Shown in pieces: positions 55,260 through 64,000 of a stretch of DNA of 64,000 nucleotides. The position numbers and the translations under genes were made by a program. This DNA comes from Oxytricha trifallax (taxonomy: Eukaryota; Ciliophora; Spirotrichea; Sporadotrichida; Oxytrichidae), in the NCBI GenBank assembly GCA_000711775.1, contig ARYC01001200.1:1-64000 (forward strand). The letters are read 5' to 3'. Each line of letters begins with the position of its first letter. Within the stretch, counting starts at the first letter, position 1. The notes under the pieces were generated by a model. That model searched no databases. It was not told the origin of the DNA and worked only from the letters and a program-made list of their open reading frames with translations.

Positions 55260-56275
55260 CCTGAGATGTTGATTGGCATGAATGTTTCCTCTACATTAAA
55301 ATGTTTAATTAATCTTAAGTATCGTTTAAATATTTCTAATGAAATAATTTGCTTCATTAGGCGATTACAGAGTTTCTTATAGAAATTCTGAAATTGAATT
55401 ATTTTTGAAATAACGGTATGATATTGTAATTATTGTTTATTAAAGTAGACTACATAATAAAACTGATACTTTGTGTAAATTAAGATTAATTATTTTCTTA
55501 TTTTTGGGATTATAATGGCTAATGACTGACCTTTAAGCAGTTAGTAGGGTATAAATATTATTATTATATAATTTTCTTATATTTAAACAAATACTTACAA
55601 TTCTCAGCAGATATAATGTCAAACTAAAAATAGATTATAGACGTATTTTTTACCTCAATTTGTTTTAAAATTTCGAATGCCCAACATCCTTCTTACTTAA
55701 AGTTAAATAGTTTGAATGATTAATTTTATACCTTAACTCTTGATTGGTTGTTCACATTAGGTGTTATACCAAATCATGAACATACCATTATTTTACAATA
55801 ATAATTTCTCTCATGAATCAATATTTTCAGTTTTTAACTAACTGGCTTTTATACTAAAGTATAACTATTCTTGTTTGCATTTTTTGAATGATACCTTTAA
55901 TCATTACTAAATTTAGTAAATCCTAATATATTTTAAGAGGATATATTTTGAAACATTGAGTATATCTGAGATGTCAGAGCAAGAACAAAAGAATTTAACA
56001 GAAATATGGAAATAAATGTCCATAGCACAGTTAGATTAAGCATATATCACCATAATTGTGGTTTATTACTGCCCATATGAAAGACATTTAACCATAGTGA
56101 CTTTAAGAAAGTGATAATATTAATAACTTTAAATGGTTAATGTCTCTTTTAATTAAATATTTTATCAGGCAAAGTATAAAGAAGCCATTTTTAATAGCTA
56201 AGAAAATATACTATATAATTCTTTTGGAAAAATTATTTTAATAAATTTAATAAGAGCTTAATTTTTAAAAAATTG
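55260..56275. other. AT-rich stretch, no feature seen
   Basis: No coding frame or repeat could be supported. Confidence 0.3.
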
Positions 56276-56289
56276 ATTGAGTAAATTAA

Positions 56290-57660
56290 AAAAGCGGGCA
56301 GAGATGGAAGAGAAGAAACAGCCAAGAAGGCAGTATATGCGGAGAATAAAGAAGAAAATAAAGCCATAAATAAAAAATCGTTGAAAGACTATTTTGAATA
56401 TTCAAAATAGAGTCCATAATATCAAACCTAAAACATTCCCACAAGACTAAGTGAACCACGATAGCTATAAAAACTTAGAAAAATTTAGTATTCCACTAGA
56501 TAATGGTCGTCATTTTCATTTTTATCAACCTGTAAGAGAAGTTGAGGGCTGGGTGAAAAGGAATGAGAGATTCCCAGAAAAGTTAAGAACTAAATTAAGA
56601 ACTTAAGTAATATTCAACAAGAGATAGATTCCATCAAAGATATTAGAGTTTAGTACTTGCGTCTAAAATGTAAGGGACTCAACTCGAAATTGAAACAATA
56701 TTAAATTATGAGAAAGATCGAACGAAAGCAACCAGACTTAATTGGGCTGGTTAAAACGAGATTACAAAGAATAAAAGGACTCAATAAAAGAAATATAACT
56801 CAGATAAAACAAGCCAAGAATGGCGACGTATTAGCGCTTAATGGTGGCAGATTACAAATAAAAACAATAAAAACATTAAGATAGTTTGTAACGTGGAACA
56901 TATTACACTTGGAAGACTTCCCACTCCACATTTTCACAGTATACATACCACTAAACTGGAAAAAGGAAGTAAAGGAACTACAAAACAGACTAATATATAC
57001 GATTAAATCACTGAAACTCATATGCAAGAATCAAAGAATTATAGTTATGGGAGATTTAAACTACCATATTAAGGAATTAAGCAAAAGACTGGAGAAGGAA
57101 GGTTTAAAGATATCGATTCCGTAAGAAGGAGTGAAAAATCACTCTAAAGGAAACTAATTATATCAAATATTTGCGAATCTGTAGACAATTAGTTGGGAAC
57201 TGATCAGCTTAGATTAACAGACCTCAAATTTATTCTAGAAAATCTAAGGAAAAAAATACTACGAGAGAAAGACCTAAAATTAACAGACAAAGAAAAGGGG
57301 GAATAGATTATCAGATACTAGAAAAAATGCCAGAAAACAATCATTAAACAGACATGGAATTTAGCGAAGGAAGATATGGATAACATTCTAATTTAATGTT
57401 CGAAGATTAATTGGAAAAGCTCAGCAAGACCAAGCACTGGTATAATCAACCCCCTGATTAGAACCTAACAACCCTTCTAAGAAAAAAAGGCTGAATGGAA
57501 TAACGCTATCAGAGACATGTAATAAAGCTTAGAGAGGAACAACATCAAAGGATTCTTCTACTTAAGGAAGAAACTAACTTAGATTAGAAAACAAGCTGAG
57601 CCAATCAAAAGCTTACAAATAGAAGGAGAGAGAGAATAAATCTATGAGATAAGACTGAAA
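56290..57660 (+). pseudogene. LINE ORF2, endonuclease and linker part
   Basis: After a basic N-terminus (KKAGRDGREETAKKAVYAEN), a shift near 56655 leads into the EEP endonuclease: KCKGLNSKLKQYQIMRKIER, QPDLIGLVKTRL, FTVYIPLNW and IIVMGDLN (catalytic Asp/Asn motif). A further shift near 57120 follows, then an open linker (YLRKKLTQIRKQAEPIKSLQ, IYEIRLK). Family knowledge: this domain nicks target DNA to prime reverse transcription. Not functional here because of the shifts. Confidence 0.7.
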
Positions 57661-57782
57661 TGAAAATAATTCTTCAAATAATAATAATAATAATAATATT
57701 AGTAATATTAATATGATCACATTGAGGTCTCTAGGGACCCCCGATCTTATATATTTGTTAATATATAAGGGTCAAGCCCTTT

Positions 57783-59925
57783 TCATTAGTTTTCTGGTTT
57801 GACTTAGTCTTGGTCCAGAATTTCGCTTATATGAGGGTTATATTTGTAGTAGTCTTTCAACGGTTCCTCATGAAGAATCTCCGATCTCTTTGTTAGGTCT
57901 TTGACTTGTCTGTTAGTTCGTTCATGATTTCGATAATCTTTTCATGTTTCTCTTCCTCAACCAGGTTGAAAATGATACCTGTGATAAAAGCCATAGATTA
58001 GAGTATTAAAGGTCTGGAAATTCCTTCTGAATGGATTAATAGCTGGTCCGTGTACATTAGGTATTTATAGGCTTCAGGATCGTCGTTGATTATTCCAAAT
58101 CATGGTGGTACTCATCCTCTGGTTTGAGGCATGTTCGTCATTAGTTGGAATCATTTTTCCGGTGTTTCTATTTCTAGGTCTTAGTTTTCTAGAACCAATA
58201 AGAGTTAAGTTGGCTATGGGGTCAAACACATCCCCCCCCCTAATGTATACTTTCTTTTTGTAGTCTGACAGAGTTTTTGACGCTGAGTAATAGTAGCTAA
58301 TGTACTACTAGTGTGCGATCAATAGATTTCGAGCTATAGCCTCACCAAAGTCACGTTTTATACATAAAAATCAATATAAATTTTGCAAATTTTCTACAAA
58401 AATTAATTTCTCTAAAATTATTTGATTTTAGCATTTATTCACTTCATTGACAAATATATCAAATTTATTTTAATTTTTAAATAATATTGAAAAGTAAAGT
58501 TCATAACTACTATAAATTAAAATTTTAATATTATTTAAAAATTAAAATAAATTTGATATATTTGTCAATGAAGTGAATAAATGCTAAAATCAAATAATTT
58601 TAAAGAAATTAATTTTTGTAGAAAATTTTAAATTTTTTCAAAATTTATAATGATTTTTATGTATAAAACGTGACTTTGGTGAGGCTATAGCTCGAAATCT
58701 ATTGATCGCACACTAGTAGTACAGTAGCTACTATAACTCATCGTCAAAAACTCTATCAGACTACAAAAAGAAAAGTATTCATTAGGGGGGGATGTGTTTG
58801 ACCCCATAGCCGTTTAGTTTTATCTAGTCGACTCCAACACAGTAAATTTTAGTGTATTATGGGTATTTTTAGTACGTCTTTTGTGAGACTTTGTCCAAAT
58901 GTTTACGAGTCTTGTCTTTATTCAAAGTCTAGCTCCCCGTATGCGTTCGTAGGTAGAGAGAATTAAAGCATCTTTAACATATTGTTTATTCAATCTCCGT
59001 CCAGTGTCGGTCAGTGACTATGCCCGTAATGTCCTTGGCTTCCATATATTTAAATCTTAAATCTTATGATTAAATTAATTTATCTTAGTATTTAATAGTA
59101 AATGCGTCATCATTTTAAGTCTGTGCGTCACTGATTAAATTATTTGGTTTCTCTAGTTATGCACTTTTCTTTATGTTTAAATTCTAATTTTTGGATGTTT
59201 GACGTTTGTGGGTTATTTCGAACTCATCTTACATTTCCACTTCTTAAGTATGTGAATTATTTGTGTTTTAAGACCAATTTTTCTCCTTGTATTCTCTTTT
59301 GTTGTCTGTGTGTTAAGTCTTCGTTTTCAATTGTCTTGAATACTTCAATCAATTTAAGAATTATTTAGTCGGTTGCTAGATAGTCTGAAAGTTTAATCAT
59401 GTTTGCTCGGTATGCAGTATTTAGTATTAGTCTTGTGTGCCACTCTTTAATATTTAACACGTGTTTTATATTTGAGAAGTTTGTGAAGGACATCGCTATG
59501 ACTGAAAAGACTGTTTAAACTATTGTTAGTTGTAATTCTTGATTGGCTGCTAAGCATTGAATCTAGTCTGATGACTTTAGGTCCAGTAGGTGTTCAGGAT
59601 TAAGTATATCATTTTTATCTGATATTTTATATATAGTGAGTAAGAGTCTCCTTATCAGTTCATGTCTGAAGGGTCGACTATCTCTAATAATTCTATTAAA
59701 GAAATTTATTAAGATAATTCTAGGACCTCAGGTAATTTATTAAAACCTAGTGTATAAGCTTGGAAAGCTCCTTGTATCATTTATTTTAGTGAGTTTACGG
59801 AATCTGTTTTATATACCTTAAGTATTCCGTGAGGTCGGAATTTTTCCTAAATAACCTTGTTAAGAAAGTATATCATTTCTGATTAATCGTTACAACCCCA
59901 GAGAAAGTTTATTTGCAATTTAATA
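57783..59925 (-). pseudogene. ORF of the nested retroelement (possible LINE ORF2 C-terminal region)
   Basis: Minus strand blocks: SLKQMIQGAFQAYTLGFNKL, QQISLIELLEIVDPSDMN, RRLLLTIYKISDKNDILNPE, IKHVLNIKEWHTRLILNTAY and KLIEVFKTIENEDLTHRQQK. Beyond the palindrome: DPEAYKYLMYTDQLLIHSEG, GIIFNLVEEEKHEKIIEIMN and DYYKYNPHISEILDQDQVKP, ending TGA at 57783. The first blocks resemble the helical region after the thumb of LINE reverse transcriptases (xAYxLGxxxLP, RRLLLIYKI), by pattern only. Confidence 0.45.
58212..58811. repeat. 600-bp near-perfect palindrome (foldback element)
   Basis: GGCTATGGGGTCAAACACATCCCCCCCC at 58212 mirrors GGGGGGGATGTGTTTGACCCCATAGCC ending 58811. The arms stay alike to a centre near 58512 (AAATAATATT..AATATTATTT). 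No coding frame. It interrupts the ORF of the nested retroelement. Confidence 0.85.
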
Positions 59926-59949
59926 ATTTGAATTCTTCAATAATCTTTA

Positions 59950-60640
59950 CAAAGGTGAGAGGCAAGACACTGGGGTGGACCCCAAAATAAGAGGCCATAT
60001 GTTGACTTGTGAAATAAATATGGAAGCGTTCCCCAGCGAGAAGATGTAGGAAAAGCCATTAAGGAATGCAACTTTAACAAAGCTGTAGGACCTGATGGAT
60101 TTGATGGCAAGATGCTAATAAAATCGGAGTAAATCTGGAAAATAGTGAGTGAAAAAATAACAGAATGGTTGAAGTCAGGATAGATTCCACAATATATAAA
60201 AGAGGGTAGACTCATACTCATCAATAAATTAAGCAGAGAACAATATATAGAAGTGAATAATACAAGACCAATTATGGTGAACTCACATTCAAATAAAATA
60301 GTCGAAAAAGTGATACTGAATAAATTACAAGAAAAGAAAAGTTGATTACTAAAAACAGGAAACTATTAAAGTTGATTTAAGGAAAACAAGAGTACTCACT
60401 TAAATTTGAATAAACTACTAGAACATATAAAGAATTCCAGAAGAAAGAGTAAGCAAAGAGAAGCCTATCTTCTAATAGACCTTTAGAAGGCTTACGATTC
60501 AGTCTGTAAGGACAAACTATTAGAGATCCTAAATAATAGAGCGAAGACTGAGGATTACAAGATCGCTAATAAATTGGTAGAGGAATTGTATTATAACAAT
60601 TAATAAAATTCGAGAATCCCCATGGTGAAAAACCTTTTGA
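59950..60640 (+). pseudogene. LINE ORF2, reverse transcriptase N-terminal motifs
   Basis: KAVGPDGFDGKML (RT motif 0), YIEVNNTRPIMVNSHSNKIV and EKVILNKL (motif 1), FKENKSTHLNLNKLLEH (motif 2) and AYLLIDLQKAYDSV (motif A with the first catalytic Asp). TGA codons near 60005, 60345 and 60373. The frame is lost at about 60640, so motifs B, C (YADD) and the thumb are missing. Confidence 0.8.
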
Positions 60641-60891
60641 ATTTTTTTGTGTGTATAAATTAATTAGATTTAAAACAGAGAATACTTTTATTTTAATAAT
60701 TAATAATACTTTCAAAAATTAATTAATAATTTTAATAAGAGAATTGATGAGCAAAAGTAAGATTTCAATAAAATTAAGAGTTTTAAACAAGAATAAATAT
60801 GAATTAGCTTTAATTTCATTTCACTTATTTGCTTACTTTTTTACTTAGGATCAGTAGGAGGAATTGAATCTCGGATTTGCGACAAAAGCAT

Positions 60892-61850
60892 GTTCATTAA
60901 AGATTTTGCAAAGATCAATCATGAGATGCAAAGCAAGATTTCAAGTTATAAGTACTATAAGATTCGTAAGAAACTCCTTGAGGAGTCAAGAATCCTTATG
61001 AGATAGCTCAGATTAAAAAGCAGAATTCAATCTAAAGAGCATGAACAGGATTCAAAGCTGAGCTAACAACAACTCTCTTAAGAATAACTTGACTTTCTAA
61101 TTTCAGACAATACATTGCAATTATAAATTTGGAAATCTCTCAGGGAACGCGCGATTCTTTTTCACAAGCAATTCCCAGAATCCAAATTAGCTTTTCCCAA
61201 ATACTTAGGATTTAAGGTTGTTCGGGATCAAGTACAAAACTATAAAACTAGTTCAGAGGACAGATACCATGAATTAAGCTTAACTAAAAAATCTTTTATG
61301 TGAAATGAAAGCAAAAGTGTGCACGGAACATTTCTTGGGTACGAAGATTATATTTGTTGATGAGGCAATGTTTTCACCTCAGACTTAGCTAAAACGTTCT
61401 TGGGCTGCAACATACAAGCATCTTTTTGTCAAGGATAGAAGAACAGAAATGAAGTCATATACTCTAATAGCTGGCGTTGCTTAAGATTAGGGACTGTCCA
61501 TTTCAGGATTCACAAAAGATCCGTTCGAAACCAAGAATTCATTCAATTCCTTGGCGAGATAAAGTAGATGTTTCCAGATCAAAGAAGTTGGGCAACACGA
61601 TCATGCCTTGATGTGCTACGATTAATCTCAATATTTAATGTTCCGTATTCACCCTAATTTAATGGGATTGAGAGCACATTTTTCACGATAAAGCAGAATT
61701 ACAAGAAAGAGATTCTTAGAAGATTAGATGAGAATGAACGGATGAACCAAAAGGAATGTATAATAATCTCAATATATTAAGTTAGAAAAGATTTCATAGA
61801 AAATTAAGTTAAATAGGGGTTTGAATGTATACTTATGATTTAATTATTTA
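60892..61850 (+). pseudogene. TBE-E DDE transposase
   Basis: The ATG at 60892 gives MFIKDFAKINHEMQSKISSY. REARAILFHKQFPESKL-like (RERAILFHKQFP) corresponds to RAVMFHRQFP. After a shift near 61290: IIFVDEAMFSPQTQLKRSWA (first D), AGVAQDQGLSISGF, FPDQRSWATRSC.., and NVPYSPQFNGIESTFF (E). The second Asp motif (DNLSVHK in TBE-2) is not recognisable because of another shift near 61550. Inactive copy. Confidence 0.7.
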
Positions 61851-61866
61851 AATAAGTTAAAATTAT

Positions 61867-62656
61867 TCAGTTTTAATCCAATGAATTCTTTGGTAAAGTC
61901 CGCTCTTAAAATTTTATAATTTGCAATGGTCCGTCAGCTAATCTTTATCGTTTAATCAAATTCCTTGATTCTTCATTTAAGAATGGGTTTTGTCGAATCT
62001 GAACTGTCAATCTCTATCTTATTTCATAGGATTTGTTTTAGGATTTACGAGTCCCCAATCTTGCTTTTTATTTAATCAGGAAGAGTCCCTTTCCCTGTTT
62101 CCCTAAAAATTCTAATGTAGCAAATAGTTACTAGAGACAAATGGATGCTATATTAATTAGTCGAACCAGTCATTTGTAATCTTGATCCCGTTTGCTTCCT
62201 CGGATTATGCTCCTTCATTATATCTAACTTGGTGAGAGTGATCAATCACGGATCTCAAGTATTCATTCTTTATTGTTCCCAAGATTGTAAAGAAGAACAT
62301 TCTCTCAGGAAACTGTCAGGAGTTCATCTCTAGATTAGTATTGTGCATAGTCACTTGCTCATTTTTTATTACACCGGGGTAAAGATTTTTGATAGACAGT
62401 TTCTGATAGTGCGGAATCTTGTTCTTTATACCTAATCCGATCTTAGGGCCTTTTTCAATCCATTTAAAATTGATCTCTGGAATGCGATTCGAGTTTCATG
62501 ATAAGGAGGTAAGAATAAATTCACTAAGTTCAAAGTAATGCACAATGATAATCTTACAATGGACTGTCAGGTATTGTAAAGATCCTCCTTTGATCTGAAT
62601 CTGCTCGCAAGTTTCTCACTCTTGACTAGTCTTAATTGGCTCATCTACTGTTCCAT
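61867..62656 (-). CDS. TBE-E 22-kD protein, two exons with a 20-nt intron
   Basis: The ATG at 62656 gives MEQQMSQLRLVKSEKLASRF, RSKEDLYNT. Later RMFFFTILGTIKNEYLRSVI, GIKITNDWFDQLIQHPFVSS corresponds to the TBE-F exon 1 end. The intron 62112-62131 (GTAACTATTTGCTACATTAG) is only 20 nt. Splicing leads to GKGLFLIKQKARLGTRKSQN, matching GTGIFLMKEQRKLHRERKSQ of TBE-F. A shift and a TGA lie between 62350 and 62570. End TGA 61867-61869. Confidence 0.7.
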
Positions 62657-62659
62657 ATT

Positions 62660-63086
62660 AAATAGTTTGTGTTTTTTTTATATTTTAATTATTATTTACG
62701 GGGATTAATTATTTACACTCTCTTTCAGAGAGTGTTTTAATTCCCTTACTCAGTAGTTTTCAAGGGAAGATTAAGGAGTACTCTCATAGAATCTCAATCA
62801 TTTTATCAAAACTTATTCGAGATTTGATAAGTCAATCTTGACTTGCGATTCTTATTAGAAACTTATATTTTATTGAGAAGAATTTTTCTGAATTCCCAAG
62901 CTTCAAAATTTATTCCTAAATTTTTTGAAATGGTTTTTAATCTGAGTAGTTTAAGATTTAATTAACAAATATCATGATTTATATTAAATCTCAGATTATC
63001 ATTCCTTTTTAGCTTATTTAGGATTGTGGTTAAAATTTTATTATATCGTAAAATATTTGTTTTAATTTAAATAAAGGGTATTAAAT
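62660..63086. promoter_or_regulatory. Divergent promoter region of TBE-E
   Basis: Contains ATTAAGGAGTACTC at about 62770 and a CTCTTTCAGAGAGTG hairpin at about 62718. Weak resemblance to the AGGAGG motif of the other TBEs. Confidence 0.3.
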
Positions 63087-64000
63087 ATGCTCAACTACAA
63101 AATGAAATCCTTTAAAAAGGGTATCTCCCATAAAAAAAGTTCATCTGAGGATAAATCAAGCAGAGATTTGCCTAACAAAATCAAAGAGATCACCACTCAC
63201 TTTAAGAAAAGTAAGATAATTAAATACTTATTTCTAGATAAAGGAAAGCTAGCTTAATACTTTAAGCATCTGATGACAAAAAGCATGACTGCGATAGTTG
63301 TGGTAAATCTTTTGCCTCTAAGAGGAACTTTAACAGGCACTTTCGCGATTATCATCTTTCAAATCTTGGCTCCCCAAAATCTCAAAAATCCTAAAAATAA
63401 ATATAGCAATGAAGCTAATCCAGAAAGCAATCTCTAGAGTCCAGTCATGAATCAAACTTATCTTAGCCAGGAAATAGTAAAATCAACGCATAACCTAGAG
63501 AATAACTTTAAAACAAATAACCTCTGAAGAGATAAAAAAAAATCTGATTAATAAAAAATTGATAACTTGTAATCTCTTTAGTAATAAAACGAGATTTAAG
63601 AGAAAGGATCAAGTTAAAAACTTGACTTTATGAAATCCTTTGACTTGGAACCAAAACTAATGATCCCAATCTTTCATAGTCTCAGATCTATCGCATAAAA
63701 TCCTAGCCCTATTAGAGCAATGGGTACTCGTTTTTTAGAACACTTTCATTCAAGTAAACTTACTACATATTCTACACGAATTTAGATTCCTTGATGAATA
63801 ATATTTGTAAATAAATCTCAGCAACGAGTATGCAATTACTAAGATAGCTAAGAATCTGGGATTCAAAAATATAATAAATTTTGAGCACCTAGTTAAAGGG
63901 GAAGATCACATTGGATTAGCCTACTAAGTTTACGTCTAAAACTATCATGATTTTTTGAGATTTAATTTCCACTCAAGAAAAGTCAAGCAATTATGTCTCG
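63087..64000 (+). pseudogene. TBE-E third gene: zinc finger and kinase-like N-lobe, partial
   Basis: The ATG at 63087 gives MLNYKMKSFKKGISHKKSSS, basic. After a shift near 63280 comes the finger CDSCGKSFASKRNFNRHFRDYH. Near 63820-63960 EYAITKIAKNLGFKNIINFE, HLVKGEDHIGLAYQVYV and HDFLRFNFH align with the region before the catalytic loop in the TBE-G kinase (LAKLDGVILGHGFIALRL..LREYL). The gene runs off the window before any HRD motif. Confidence 0.5.

Larger units (their letters stand above)
57683..59930 (-). mobile_element. Retroelement nested in the LINE, minus strand, with (ATT)n tail
   Basis: Its 3' end lies at 57683 and in minus orientation finishes with an (ATT)n tract, as many LINEs do. 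A 14-15-bp target duplication flanks it. One long frame runs on the minus strand, and it contains the palindrome at 58212-58811. No RT motif was seen, so it may be a 5'-truncated LINE copy retaining the C-terminal part of ORF2. Confidence 0.55.
56285..60640 (+). mobile_element. LINE-type non-LTR retrotransposon, interrupted and 3'-truncated
   Basis: Endonuclease domain (56650-57120), linker (57180-57660) and reverse transcriptase (59950-60610) lie in order on the plus strand. A 2.25-kb insertion at 57683-59930 separates linker and RT and is flanked by AATTCTTCAA(A)TAAT (57668-57682 and 59931-59944). The RT stops after motif A near 60640, where the TBE-E region begins. Confidence 0.75.
60860..64000 (+). 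mobile_element. TBE-E, TBE-like element running off the window
   Basis: Gene order transposase(+), 22-kD(-), zinc-finger/kinase-like(+), identical to TBE-2 and G, but protein identity is low, so this is another family. No C4A4 terminus is seen between the LINE break (about 60640) and the transposase. Confidence 0.7.

Noticed and set aside
1-64000. Prokaryotic reading of the window (standard stops, operons, Shine-Dalgarno sites)
   Set aside because: Standard-code frames are all short. Long homologous proteins appear only with TAA/TAG as Gln, introns are present, and the mobile elements are ciliate TBEs.
1-64000. tRNA genes
   Set aside because: No cloverleaf with a credible TTCGANNC T-loop and matching acceptor stem was noticed; a tRNAscan run would settle it.

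Overview
The window is best read as germline (micronuclear) DNA of a spirotrich ciliate of the Oxytricha/Stylonychia type. Three observations support this. Long reading frames appear only when TAA and TAG are read as glutamine and TGA as the sole stop. Several transposons end in CAAAACCCC, the C4A4 telomeric motif of these ciliates, and are flanked by 3-bp ATT or AAT target duplications. Their gene content (DDE transposase, a '22-kD' gene, a zinc-finger/kinase '57-kD' gene) is that of telomere-bearing elements (TBEs). The DNA is AT-rich, and most coding segments carry frameshifts, so nearly all genes here are decayed copies, germline gene pieces, or affected by indel errors in the assembly.

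Layout. 1-6397: a TBE (TBE-1) split by a nested full-length TBE (TBE-2, 1117-5300). 6.4-9.9 kb: AT-rich DNA with a short coding-like island. 9950-13777: a TBE-like element (TBE-C) in which the third gene is a zinc-finger plus MT-A70-type methyltransferase instead of the zinc-finger kinase. 14.6-22.6 kb: coding segments, mostly minus strand, including a secreted-protein gene at 16161-17642. 23307-32200: TBE-F, interrupted by TBE-G (26736-32043), which itself carries an 807-bp MITE and a 430-bp palindrome. 34.3 kb: one coding island. 35006-40999: a second MT-A70 TBE (TBE-D) whose divergent promoter holds a 2.2-kb element with about 370-bp inverted repeats encoding a Rep-like superfamily 3 helicase. 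41.7-49.5 kb: unrecognised coding islands, a LINE fragment and copies of a dispersed repeat (R). 50-55 kb: a foldback element, a Tc1/mariner-type transposase different from the TBE one, and two coding islands. 56.3-60.6 kb: a LINE with a second retroelement nested in it. 60.9-64 kb: another TBE-like element (TBE-E) running off the end.

Gene logic. All TBE-like elements keep one plan: the transposase and the 22-kD gene converge, and the 22-kD gene and the third gene diverge from a shared promoter region that carries AGGAGGTCA-type motifs. The 22-kD gene has a 20-34 nt intron at the same codon in every element, and removing it restores the conserved frame. The third gene is modular: zinc fingers plus kinase (TBE-1, 2, F, G and probably E) or zinc fingers plus MT-A70 (TBE-C, D). 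The MT-A70 TBEs and the Rep-carrying inverted-repeat element are the most promising candidates for undescribed systems.

No tRNA, CRISPR array or prokaryotic operon was seen. All family names come from reading motifs by eye. No database search was possible.
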